From Monodelphis domestica (Eukaryota > Chordata > Mammalia > Didelphimorphia > Didelphidae): a stretch of 64,000 nt of DNA. Under the pieces are notes generated by a model that was given only the letters and a program-made list of their open reading frames with translations, did not search any database and was not told the DNA's origin. Within the stretch, counting starts at the first letter, position 1. Each line of letters begins with the position of its first letter. The position numbers and the translations under genes were made by a program. Below, piece after piece: positions 1 through 11,300 of the stretch. The DNA is taken from assembly GCF_027887165.1 (NCBI RefSeq), contig NC_077227.1, positions 63,368,607 through 63,432,606 of the forward strand, written 5' to 3'.

Positions 1-937
1 GAATCAATAGTGTTGGTAGTGCCTGCTAAGGATGGATAAATGTCTCTTCAGGAAGAACTGAAGGAAAATTTTAGGATTTGCAAATGAGTACATATCTTAC
101 GCCTCTTTAGCTGCCATCGTCTAAGCTATTTTTGTCCCCAAAGTGGGAGACTTTTGCTTGCCTGATACTTATATATCATTCTTATTGTATATTATTTGAC
201 CAATTCCTTTTGGATCTCACTTGCATTGAAGTGAAAAATCATTCAGCAAATTATTGGGGAGAGATTCCAAAGTGTTCTAACAAAGTCCAGAAACAGAATC
301 AGACTTCAGAAGAGCATATTAGAACTAAACCAATACTTTTTGCTTATCAAGAGCCTATAAATACCAGCAGAAAACTACACACGGCTGACCTAAAAGTCTG
401 CTGCTGAGGATTTGTCCATCAGGGCACCAGATATTAAGCCCTAGTGGTTTTTTAAATAGTTGATCAATTTATAATGAATTTGAGAGGCTGAGCAATTGAG
501 TGAATAGAGAGCTGGTCTCTAAATCTTAGAAAGGCTAAAATTTGCCAACCAGTTGCCAATTTATATTGGCAGAGGGACTTTCATCTTCAAAGGACTGTCT
601 ATATTATCATTTTAAAACTAGAAGGAACCTAAAAGTCACATAGTTCAACCTTTTCATTTTATGGTTGAAGAAACTGAGGTCAAATGAGATTATGACAAGG
701 TCAATGTCCCACAGGTTTAGTAAAAAGGTGCCTAAGGTGGGAACCCATCTTCCTGATTTTATGTCCACCATTCTCTCTACTACACTATGTTCTTTGGTCC
801 GAAATAAAGAAATGTGCTCAAAAAAGAATGAATGAAAAGTTAAAATATCTGAAAATGATGACTTCTGGATACGGAGACTTAAGAAATCCATCTGAAGTTA
901 TTCTCCTGCTCCCAATGGTTCACTCTGTCTCTTACAG
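1..937 (+). other. RET: End of RET intron 17, with an old MIR-type SINE
   Basis: Intronic sequence ending in a cttacag acceptor at 931-937. About 600-795 is a minus-strand MIR/CORE-SINE fossil, recognised from the run reading gaagaaactgaggtcaaatg and a degenerate following segment. An open frame that begins at 828 and runs into exon 18 is not a real amino terminus. I see nothing else here. Confidence 0.7.
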
Positions 938-1037
938 GTACAATCTGATGTTGCACTGCTGGAAGCAGGAGCCAGATAAGAGGCCAACATTTGGTGAGAT
1001 CAGCAAAGACCTAGAGAAAATGATGGTGAAGAGTAGG
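938..1037 (+). CDS. RET: RET exon 18: end of the tyrosine kinase domain
   Basis: A 100-base exon bounded by an acceptor (cttacag) and a gtgagt donor. It enters with one base of a split codon and reads [16 protein letters not shown], then [17 protein letters not shown]. This is the last alpha-helical part of the kinase C-lobe. CW followed by P..RP is the invariant end motif of tyrosine kinases. Compared with the human protein, the differences I recall are few (for example H for Q before the CW, TFGE for VFAD, KSR for KRR), so this is a functional orthologue rather than a pseudogene. It joins exon 19 in phase 0. Confidence 0.96.
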
Positions 1038-1483
1038 GTGAGTTGACTTCGATTTTTGGCTATCAGTCTAGATTGATTTTGATAGTTAAGGATTTCAAGT
1101 TCTGAATGACCTGTTGTCATGTAAAATACCCCCTAGCCTGGAATTTCAGGTTCAGTTAGGAGGAATGTGCTGCTCTAGTTGCCAAAAGACTCTTGTACCT
1201 TGGTCACTGAAGAAACCCTGTTTTACTTGCACATATATTAGTCTACAGTTTCTCTCTGTCAAGGTACGTGATACCCAGTGATGTCATTTAAATATTAAAG
1301 TGCTAGCTAGACATTTTAGCCTAACATTGAAGGAAAGCTACTAACAAACAGTTGTAAAAAATATATTTCACAAGTTAACACTGAATTAGTCTTGATATAA
1401 AAGGAGGGGATGGACCAAGCTTTGGGTACTTTGTTACGTCTTACCTTAAGTAAATGCAAAGTATCTTAAATATGTTTAGCCTA

Positions 1484-1788
1484 GCCAGTTGAAGGGGTTT
1501 CTTAGAGTTTCTGCTGCTAGGGAGATCACAAGGCAGATAGGTCCCTTGAGTTCTGGAGTCTAAGATGTAGTAGAGCTAAAACCAATTAGGTGTACATGCT
1601 GAGTTTGGCAACAATATGGTGAGCCCCACTGGAGGAGAGGGCCACAAGGTTGCCTAAGGAAGGGGCGAATTGACCCAGATCAGAAAAACAGAGCAGGTTA
1701 AATCTTCTGCGCTGATCAGTATTGGGATGGGGTCTGGGAGTAGCTGTTACACTTCCATCCTAGACAAGACAGACCTAGTTTGAGAAAA
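1484..1788 (+). pseudogene. 7SL (SRP) RNA retropseudogene
   Basis: The core matches the 7SL S-domain in order: CAATATGGTGA, then a G/A-rich stem, AGGTTGCCTAAGGA, GAGCAGGT, GCTGATCAGTA, TGGGAT and a degenerate CACT-CCA-CCT end. The 5' part follows the Alu-domain of 7SL at lower identity (GCTAGGGAG, TTGAGTTCTGG). Because the S-domain is present, this is a copy of the SRP RNA and not an Alu- or B1-like SINE; marsupials have neither. It is followed by an A-rich tail (aaaacaaaaaa at about 1786-1796), and short related flanks (tgtttagc before, tgttagc after) suggest LINE-mediated insertion. Scattered substitutions make it a dead copy inside RET intron 18. Confidence 0.88.
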
Positions 1789-1954
1789 CAAAAAATCCTC
1801 TGTTAGCAGTGAGGGAGCCTGAACTTAGCTGGCAAAGACGCAGATTCATCTTGAAGCCTGTATTTGAACCCTTTTCAGGGTATCTATTATTTGAACTTGC
1901 ATTTTGCCAGCCTTGGAAAGCTCTGTCCACACGGAAGCATCAGTGTATATAATA

Positions 1955-2030
1955 TTTCTTAGGTACCTACTATATGCCAGACATTGGCATTCCAACGGTA
2001 TTTCTTAGGTGCCTACTATATGCACTGTGC
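1955..2030 (+). repeat. Local tandem duplication of a MIR-tail-like motif
   Basis: The motif tatttcttaggtacctacta recurs about 39 bases on as tatttcttaggtgcctacta, each followed by tatgc. The motif resembles the reverse of the CORE-SINE/L2 3' end. It looks like a short local duplication or two overlapping repeat fragments. Confidence 0.6.
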
Positions 2031-2074
2031 TAATTACTGAGATCATAACAAGGAGGGGGAAAACCCCAATTCTT

Positions 2075-2279
2075 TTTTTTTTAAACCCTTACCTTCTGTC
2101 TTGGAGTCAATACTATTATTGGCTCCAAGGCAGAAGAGTGGTAAGGACTAGGCAATGGGGGTCAAGTGACTTGCCCAGGGTCACACAGCTGGGAAGTGTC
2201 TGAGGTTAGATTTGAACCTAGGACCTTCTGTCTCTAGGCCTGGCTCTCAATCCACTGATGCTCAACCCAGATGCCCCCC
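2075..2279 (-). mobile_element. WSINE1-type marsupial SINE
   Basis: A full-length minus-strand copy. On the minus strand it has a tRNA-like head with the CTCAGTGGATTGAGAGCCAGGC type of sequence, the CORE segment containing gtgaccctgggcaagtcac, and an A-rich end. Exact target-site duplications AAAACCCCAATTCTT flank it at 2060-2074 and 2280-2294. Confidence 0.93.
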
Positions 2280-2689
2280 AAAACCCCAATTCTTACTTGC
2301 AAAGATCTCTCATTCCAATGGGGGAAGACTTGGGCAGTAGTTTAGAGGATTCTTTATTATTAAAAGTTTGAAAACACCGAAAGGGCATTGCAGTAACTGG
2401 AGTTTCTTAAAAGAAAGCTGAGAAAGTAGCAAATATCTCTGGTAAATCTTGGCATATGTATCATACACACTCATTGGGAAGCACTTGGCAAAATATGAGT
2501 GATTAGAATGAAGCGTGCTTTCTAAGGAAATTCACATTCTTACATTTGACAACCCAAATACTATAAAGGAAGTCGTGCAGAAAATAGCAGGGATGGTTTC
2601 AGCATTCATTGTTCTGTCTTTGGAAAAGGATATGTTTATCACTGTTCTTTTTGGTAACCTGGCTCTTCTCTCCTACCTCCATTTACTAG

Positions 2690-4404
<1,715 letters not shown>

Positions 4405-4556
4405 GCATGCCATACCCGAACTGGCCTGAGGAGAGTCCTGTACCACTCACAAGATTCGATGGCACTAACTCTGTGTTCCCAAGATATGCAAATGATAGTG
4501 TATATGCTAACTGGATGGTTTCCACCCTCAGCGGCAAAATTAATGGACAAGTTTAA
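4405..4556 (+). CDS. RET: RET exon 20: RET51 carboxy terminus, with altered last residues
   Basis: Splicing 2837 to 4405 completes a glycine codon and reads [20 protein letters not shown], then [19 protein letters not shown], close to human RET51. Human Tyr1096 (GRB2-binding, VYANW) is kept. After WMV the frame departs from the usual [13 protein letters not shown] ending and reads [11 protein letters not shown], stopping at 4554-4556. In the next frame the same bases read [12 protein letters not shown] followed by TAA at 4561-4563. So there is one extra base, most simply an extra C at 4522-4523, compared with the conserved order. Either this species has a changed RET51 tail or the assembly has a one-base error. 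Confidence 0.93.
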
Positions 4557-4839
4557 TAGTTAAAATTTCTTTGTGAAAGGTAATGGACTCAGAAGGGGGA
4601 AGAAACATGCAAAGAATGGAAAGTCCACTGGCTCGTTCTTTGTGCAATTTAAACTGGTTAAGCCACCGTTAATTTCTAGAACAGCAAACTCGTTTTTGGT
4701 AGTTTGTTTTAATTGCTTTTAAAAATGGCTTTACTTGAGATAACCAATAATTCCCCCCTCTTGGGAAACATATCAAACTGGATGAGAATTCTAGTTCCAG
4801 TATTTTATTAACCCTTGTTTTTTACTCCCCTACCAACAA

Positions 4840-4869
4840 CCCCCCCCCGCCCCCACGTGCCCCCAACCC
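4840..4869 (-). other. G-quadruplex-type motif on the minus strand (C-rich in the RET 3' UTR)
   Basis: The plus strand has four C-runs of 9, 5, 5 and 3 bases separated by 1, 5 and 2 bases, enclosing CACGTG. The minus strand therefore fits the G3+ N1-7 pattern for a G-quadruplex, while the RET mRNA would carry a poly(C)-binding type element. Confidence 0.55.
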
Positions 4870-6199
4870 AGCAGAAAGGTCCAGTTTGGTATCTGCTCAC
4901 TACCTAATGAACACTTCATGCTTACAATTTTTCAGGTCAGTTATTCACAGACAAGTGTGTTCATTTAAAGTAATTCTTTTTAACCTGAATTACTAAAAAA
5001 AAATTTTTTTGGTTGCCGTGAAAACAAGGCAACATGAGGGAAGCATGAAGCACAAAAATATTCATAAAATATTGTTCCAAATTAGTTGCACCAGTTTGCA
5101 AATCAGAAGGTTAGCAAAAGCTTGATGCTAAAATGAAACCCTATTGTGGGGTGAAGAGAGAGCAGGGAATCTCAGTACAGAAATGATCTCAACATTTGAG
5201 ATCCTGAAATTTTATTTTACAAAGGTATTGTTATCTTTTCTTAGCAAAAAGACCGAAATTTGTTTTTACCAGATTTAAAACTATTCTAACTTTTAGCACA
5301 ATGAAGAGAAGTTTGATACCAGAGATGCTATGTATAAAGATTGATGTCAGTGAAGAGAGTTCACAAGCCACAACATAGTTACCATTACATCCATCTTACT
5401 ATTATCCATTCCTCCATCATCATAATTCCTTCTATGAGAACAGTGTAGAGAATGCAGGTTAATTTCAGTGGGCTATGTTCCAGAGATCTCAATGATTCTG
5501 GATGACAGAAGGGACCTTCTCAGCTTCAAATCCCATTGTACAATTTCAGTACATAACGCCACTATCAGCATGGTTTCGAATCAGTCGTTCATCTTGCAAG
5601 TTATGAGTAGCTTAGACTCATGTTCAGTTTAGTTTGTCCAACAGTTCTATTACCAGCTTCTTTACATAGGAGGCATTCTAACTAGTTATTTTAGAGGTAG
5701 CGTTAACACAAGAAGAGATGCTACAACTTGAAACGGGAGGTGATACAGTTTCCATAGAGTTCAGAGAATGCTTTGGCTCTTATAGAGCTTCCATGTCTAT
5801 TTTTTTTCTTGTGTTTTGTAATTTAAAGCTGCTATAGCAAGAGTTTTTGTTCCCTTAAAGTATTTGAACTCACAAGCAACTTGTTATATAATTCAGTGTT
5901 CCCGAATAGTCATATTTATTCAAAAACATGGCTCATGTGTTGCAGTTTATGACTTGTAAGTCTCTGTGGGTATTATTTTGTTGTCAGCACAATATGTTAC
6001 CAGTATGCTCACATCGATCATTTCATAGGGGAGAGTCGGGTTGCCAAAACACTGCCTGGTCTTTAGATTTCAAGCACTGTGATAGGATTTAAAATAGTTT
6101 TCATAAGAATACTGTATTTTATAAAAAAAAAATCAAAAAAGCAGTACTATTTTGGGGCTCTTTGGTTTGACTGAGAGAACATGTTCCTGTACATTGGTG

Positions 6200-6205
6200 A
6201 ATAAA
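6200..6205 (+). promoter_or_regulatory. RET: Candidate RET polyadenylation signal
   Basis: First AATAAA after the RET51 stop, followed directly by a TG/TA-rich stretch that could act as the GU-rich downstream element. Confidence 0.5.
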
Positions 6206-8862
6206 TATATATGTGTGTGTGTGTATTAATATACATCCATTGTATATTCATACATATGTATATAACCATGTACATTCATTTTGGTGAATATGTGGGTATA
6301 TATACATATACATATATATGTATATATAAAATCACCACTGTTAAGGTACACAGAAGAGGAATGATAATCAAACTCAGATCCTTGAGTTTATGGCATTTTG
6401 GAAATATATTGTGACAATTCTCTTTCAAATAGCTGCTGTGGCTAAATGTTTTTTTTCTATGTTTAATGATAGCTTTATCAAATAAAAAAATAAGGATAGA
6501 CTCTCTAAATAATGAAAGTACTTGCACAGTAAGGGTGAATTACTGTAATAAGATGATCAGCCCCTATCAGAAGAAGAGAGAGAAAGATTTTCAGAATGTA
6601 TTGGTTGATGGATGTTGTCTCTGACTTCATGCATCACCTGATGTCTGCTCCTGAGCTGGAAAAATATTAGAATTACCAGTCATATTGGTCATGATTTATG
6701 TGTGTATATATACACATATATACATGAAGGAGAGCTTTCCAAGTACTGAGTAACAATCTCAGTTATTTAAAAGAGATATTTAAACTCTCATTATTCAAGG
6801 CAATTATACTATGCTGTTTTTTTTTTTTTTGCAATCAAGGTGAAAAATTAACCATTTCAGTCATTTAAATAAAAATCATGTACCATCAAAATTGCAAACT
6901 TTCTCTTTTTCTTACATTTCTATTTTGAAATACAGCTTTTAAGTTATGAAACCTTAAGAGTGCAAAATTCACAGGGCCACAGTAGAATCCAGAATGAAAA
7001 CTAACGGGAAACGCTTTAGTTATATGATCACTCAAAGACACTTTGCAACTGGAATCTTGACATAAACTTTAGCTAGCTAAAGAAAAGCATTTTTGAAAAG
7101 AATTGTGATATATACAGACAGATATTCATACATGGTGGTTTATTGAAAACTGTCATAATCACAAGACATTCAAATGGTCACTTTTTAGGCCTTCCTTCCA
7201 TCATTCAGGGAGATAAAAAAGCAGTTGCAATCTGCTCTTTGTTGCAATCAAAAATCCATTTGAGGAGTGAAGTAGAGTTTTTTGTTTGTCTGTTTATTGT
7301 GGAGATGGGATGGAATTAAAGAGATATCTATGATATATAAGACATATAAATACAAAAGACCTGGGATACCAGACTGAGATTTTAGCCCTGAGTTTAAATA
7401 AAGTTTGAATGCTGACATTTCACATCTTCCTGCTGGTGATCATGAATTGGAGATGACTCTAAATCAGCCGTAAATTAAGGTCTCAATAATAAATGACATT
7501 GAGAAGAATCTGTTGAAAACATGACATGTTCTATAATATCAATTAGCCCATATTTGTCTGTGGAATGTTTTTGTGTATATCTCATATCCAGGGTAGATAT
7601 AAAAAATAAGGCAAATAAGGCAAAAAATAAGGGGTTATCAGTACATCTCTTCTGTTGAAGCCATTCCTGCTGTCAATGCCTAAATCTGTTATCTAGGTTC
7701 TCTGCCAATCAGGACCCCAGAGGCAAGAAACTTTTGAAAATTCCCAAACTCATCTATTCCAGTTTCCTAAGCAAAAGGAACTTGAAGAGACCTTTACTTT
7801 AAAAAATGAACAGGAAACTATGAATGGGAATATGAATATTAGAAGAGTTTACATCAGAAGGCTAATAGGTTCTGCATACTCTGAAACTAGGAGACTGCCC
7901 TTTAAGACACAAAAACCAATTTGAATATAGACATAGTTGCATGAATTGCATGAATTGCTTAAGAGCATCAGGGCTTGGATGAATATATTTCCTCAAAAAA
8001 TATTTGAAGGAAAAGGGCCAATGTCCCCATTCCAGGTAAAGCCACTTGACTCATTTCAAATAGATGAAAAATGTATTGTTTCATATCCTTTGCTTTGAGC
8101 AATAACATGTGGAAGAAACTATTTAGGGGATTGTCAGACTACGTCCAGGAAACTTCCTACTTAAAACCACTGTTAATCCCAAGGAGGGAAATTGACTTTA
8201 CTACCCATCCAACAAGCATGCACACACCCTGTCACATATAGTAATCCCATGATATACCAATGAGCCATTATGTATATATATATCTTCATTACCCATACTT
8301 GGAGGGGAAAGTAAATTTTAATCCATACTAAAATTATTTTGACCTTGAAACTGGTACTACTTTGACTTATCCATCACTTTTAAGAACCCAACACTGGAAC
8401 AAAAACACCTCGATAGCAAATCAAAAATGTTTGTTTCAGCTTCCTTTTTTTGTGAAAATGGATTAGAGTAACAGGTTTCCTTTGACCCATGAGGGTCTGT
8501 CCTACTCCCCTAAAAAGTGTAAATGCAAATCATCATAGCTGACCCAGAAGAGATGGAATATTAGGAAGAAATCAAAGTTATATTTGTTAACAAGAGGACA
8601 TTGTCATTTTCTGTAGGTGAGTTCTATTTTTTTCCTAGAGTTTGGACTTTTTATAGAAAAAGAACATCTGCCTCTGCCTCTGCTGTTGTGATAATCTTTA
8701 TTATTTGAAGTTAATGCATCAGATTCTGCAAATGCCCAAGAGAAATCCAGTGATTGACAGAAGCATTTTAATTTTAAAAAATATTCTGGCAAGCAACAAG
8801 AGTATTTAGAGAAGGTTAACAGGTGCATTAAGTGGGGGAAATTCTTTAAAAACATCTCATCT
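6206..8862. other. Intergenic spacer, no gene seen
   Basis: 6206-6330 is TG/TA low-complexity sequence, with a smaller similar patch near 6700-6725. The rest is AT-rich sequence in which I recognise no gene, RNA gene or named repeat. Short open frames here have no domain or splice support. Confidence 0.6.
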
Positions 8863-9067
8863 GGGGGTAGCTGGGTGGATCAGTGGATTGAGAGCCAGGC
8901 CCAGAGATGGGAGGTTCTGGGTTCAAATTTGGCTTCAGACACTTCTTAGCTGTGTGACCCTGGGCAAGTCACTTGACCCCCATTGCCTAGCCCTTACCAC
9001 TCTTCTGCCTTGGAACCAATATATAGTATTGATTCCAAGATGGAAGGTAAGGTTTTAAAAAAAAAAA
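8863..9067 (+). mobile_element. WSINE1-type marsupial SINE
   Basis: Full-length plus-strand copy: head tagctgggtggatcagtgga, CORE gtgaccctgggcaagtcact, 3' part gattccaagatggaaggtaa and an A-tail. CTCATCT is duplicated at 8856-8862 and 9068-9074. Confidence 0.93.
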
Positions 9068-11096
9068 CTCATCTACATCTGATCTGAAGCATGAGAAGTC
9101 CCACTTAAAAGGAGGCAAGTTACTACATCATGATGCTCTAACTATAACACAAGAAATGTCAAAATACAATTGCAGAGAAGATTTCTACAAGACTAGGTTG
9201 TGTATTTATATATTTCCAGATATATTGGGTGTTCAAAATACAGTAAACCACTAGCTGGTGAGTGCTGGAAGGAAGATTTTGTCATTTCTCAGACACAAGA
9301 TACATTAAAATTGAATATATAAGTTTTTCAATAAAAATATTAAAGTTTGTCTTAGGTGTCTGGCTTTGTCTTTCTTTATCCTATATGTATATGCAATAAC
9401 AGAAAACGGCAGACTATTAAGCTGCGGTTTGATAGTATTGTGCCTCATTTAAATCCCAGTTGGGATTTGTTGGTTCTATTTATTTTGCTTTGTGAGATGT
9501 TAAACGATGGAGATTTTGTTATAAAATGGTGCTCAGATTCTTTATAAGTTTCAAGATGCTATAAATTGGGCATTTTCTGGGAAAGATCATAGTTAGTATC
9601 CTCATACAATTTTTCCCCTTTCACTTCATATAAGATAGGTACCAGTCACAGATCCAAAATTTAATTTTTTCTAATGGACATTGAGTAGGGCTGGTAAATC
9701 TCGACTATTAGGATGACTGCTATCTCTGAATTCTACCAATGACTACTGCATTCAACAAAATGTATGGCCTCCCCTTACTCTACATTCCAGGCCAAGTTGT
9801 GATTCTTGCTCCCTCCTATCACTTCTACTTCCTCTTTTGTAGTGGCAGAGATCCCTTATGCTCCAAAGTCTTGATGTCTTAGAGAAATGTGCCTAGCTTT
9901 TTTTGCATCCAGAGAAAGATGACTTGATTGGCAGACCTCAGTAGCAACTACTAGGTGCTAAGCCAAAATTTGGCTCTCTGGGGGCCAAATTCTTCAGACC
10001 AGTGAAGAACACAGAAATACGTTGTGATATTAGTGTCCAATTATATTACAATGTTCTAAGTTCCTTGCACATATAAATCTCTTTAGGATTGCCAAGCCCA
10101 TTTCGAGAGTTTGGCAGCTTTTACCAGTACTCAGAAAGGGAAAGGGCTATTGAGAACAATTGATTACAAGGAGAAAGAGAAAAGCGAGTTGGGCTAATTG
10201 CAGAGATTTGGGCTTATAAAGCTATTTTCTGAGCTATATGAAGTGAAAGAAACATGAATTTTTCAGGAATTATCATAATAATTACCAACATTCTTTAATA
10301 CCCCAGAGTCAACAAGCAGAAAATTAGAAATGAACCTTGTGTTTTTCAACTGTAAAATGAAATGAAATAAAGTATGTGAAGCATAAAAGAATCGTGTTAC
10401 ACAAATGTGTGTCCTCAATTTTCCTATGTGCAAAGTGAAATAACTTATTTTCACAATAAACACAGGAATATCAAACTTAAACCTTCTCTCAAAAGATGTG
10501 CCTTTTCCCTTCTCGAGTCCATGCTGCCATAACCAGTGCATGCCACTTTCAAAAACAAATCTCTACAGTATGTGTCATGTAAACCACATGTACTCAGGAG
10601 ATAGTTTGCATTGAAGTATATCCTCCAAGGGACAGTGGTTAAGTATGGGCTAGAAGAAAGGATAATTATTTCCTGACCTGCTATTTAATAAATAGCTTGA
10701 CTATAAAGAGAGCTGGGAAAGAGCACTGGGCCCCATGGGAAATGGAACACCGAGATAGGTTCTAGTCCTGGTTCTCTTGCTGATTAGTTATGTGACCTTA
10801 TGAAAGATACAACCTTGCTAAGCATTGAGGGGCTAGGACCAGGTCATTTCTAAAGACTCCACTAAGCCAAGGTTTTTAACTTTGATTATGACATGGACCC
10901 TTTGGGCAATTCAGTGAAGGCAACAGACACCCCGAAATAATGTTTTTAGATGCATAAAATAAAATATGTAAGGATAACAAAGGAAAGCACAAGTGCTTTC
11001 CTGTGCTCTATGCTCTTTGAAGTTGCTTTACAATGGGATGATATGCATATAATCTTGTTAAAAACTTGCCATACAGACTTATAATACATCAGGTCT
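9068..11096. other. Intergenic spacer with MIR and an unnamed DNA-transposon-like fossil
   Basis: About 10705-10860 is a plus-strand MIR/CORE-SINE fossil (ctggttctcttgctgattag, then ttatgtgacctta). 10870-11080 belongs to a repeat also seen at 43415-43600 and 54205-54375, recognised from catggaccctttgggcaatt and, further on, atgcataaaataaaatat. Nothing else is recognisable. Confidence 0.6.
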
Positions 11097-11300
11097 GGGG
11101 GGGGGGGGGCTAGGTGGTTCAGGAGTTTGAAAGTCAGGCCTAGAGATGGGAAGCCTTGGGTTCAAATGTGGTTTCAGATACTTCCTAGCTGTGTGACCCT
11201 GGGTGAGTCACTTAACCCCCATTGCCTAGTCCAGACTGCTCTTCTGCCATGGAACTAAAACATAGTATTGATTCTAAAATAGAAGGTAAGGGCTTAAACA
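11097..11300 (+). mobile_element. WSINE1-type marsupial SINE
   Basis: Plus-strand copy beginning in a run of about 15 G (11097-11110), with the usual head, CORE (tgtgaccctgggtgagtcac) and 3' end. Related flanks (aatacatcaggtct before, aatacaggcagtct after) look like an imperfect target duplication. Confidence 0.88.

Larger units (their letters stand above)
1038..2689 (+). other. RET: RET intron 18
   Basis: An intron of about 1.65 kb that holds a near full-length 7SL RNA retropseudogene, a small local duplication and a minus-strand WSINE1-type SINE, each listed separately. Outside these I see no recognisable element and no coding signal. Confidence 0.8.
4557..6225 (+). other. RET: Probable RET51 3' untranslated region
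   Basis: About 1.65 kb after the stop with no interspersed repeat I recognise, ending near the first canonical AATAAA at 6200-6205. Absence of SINEs in this stretch, compared with the flanking spacer, fits a constrained UTR. The 3' boundary is inferred; further AATAAA hexamers at about 6481 and 7397 could give longer forms. Confidence 0.6.

Noticed and set aside
828-1046. A frame that would make RET exon 18 begin at 828
   Set aside because: The part before 938 is intron ending in a consensus acceptor; the kinase homology begins exactly at 938.
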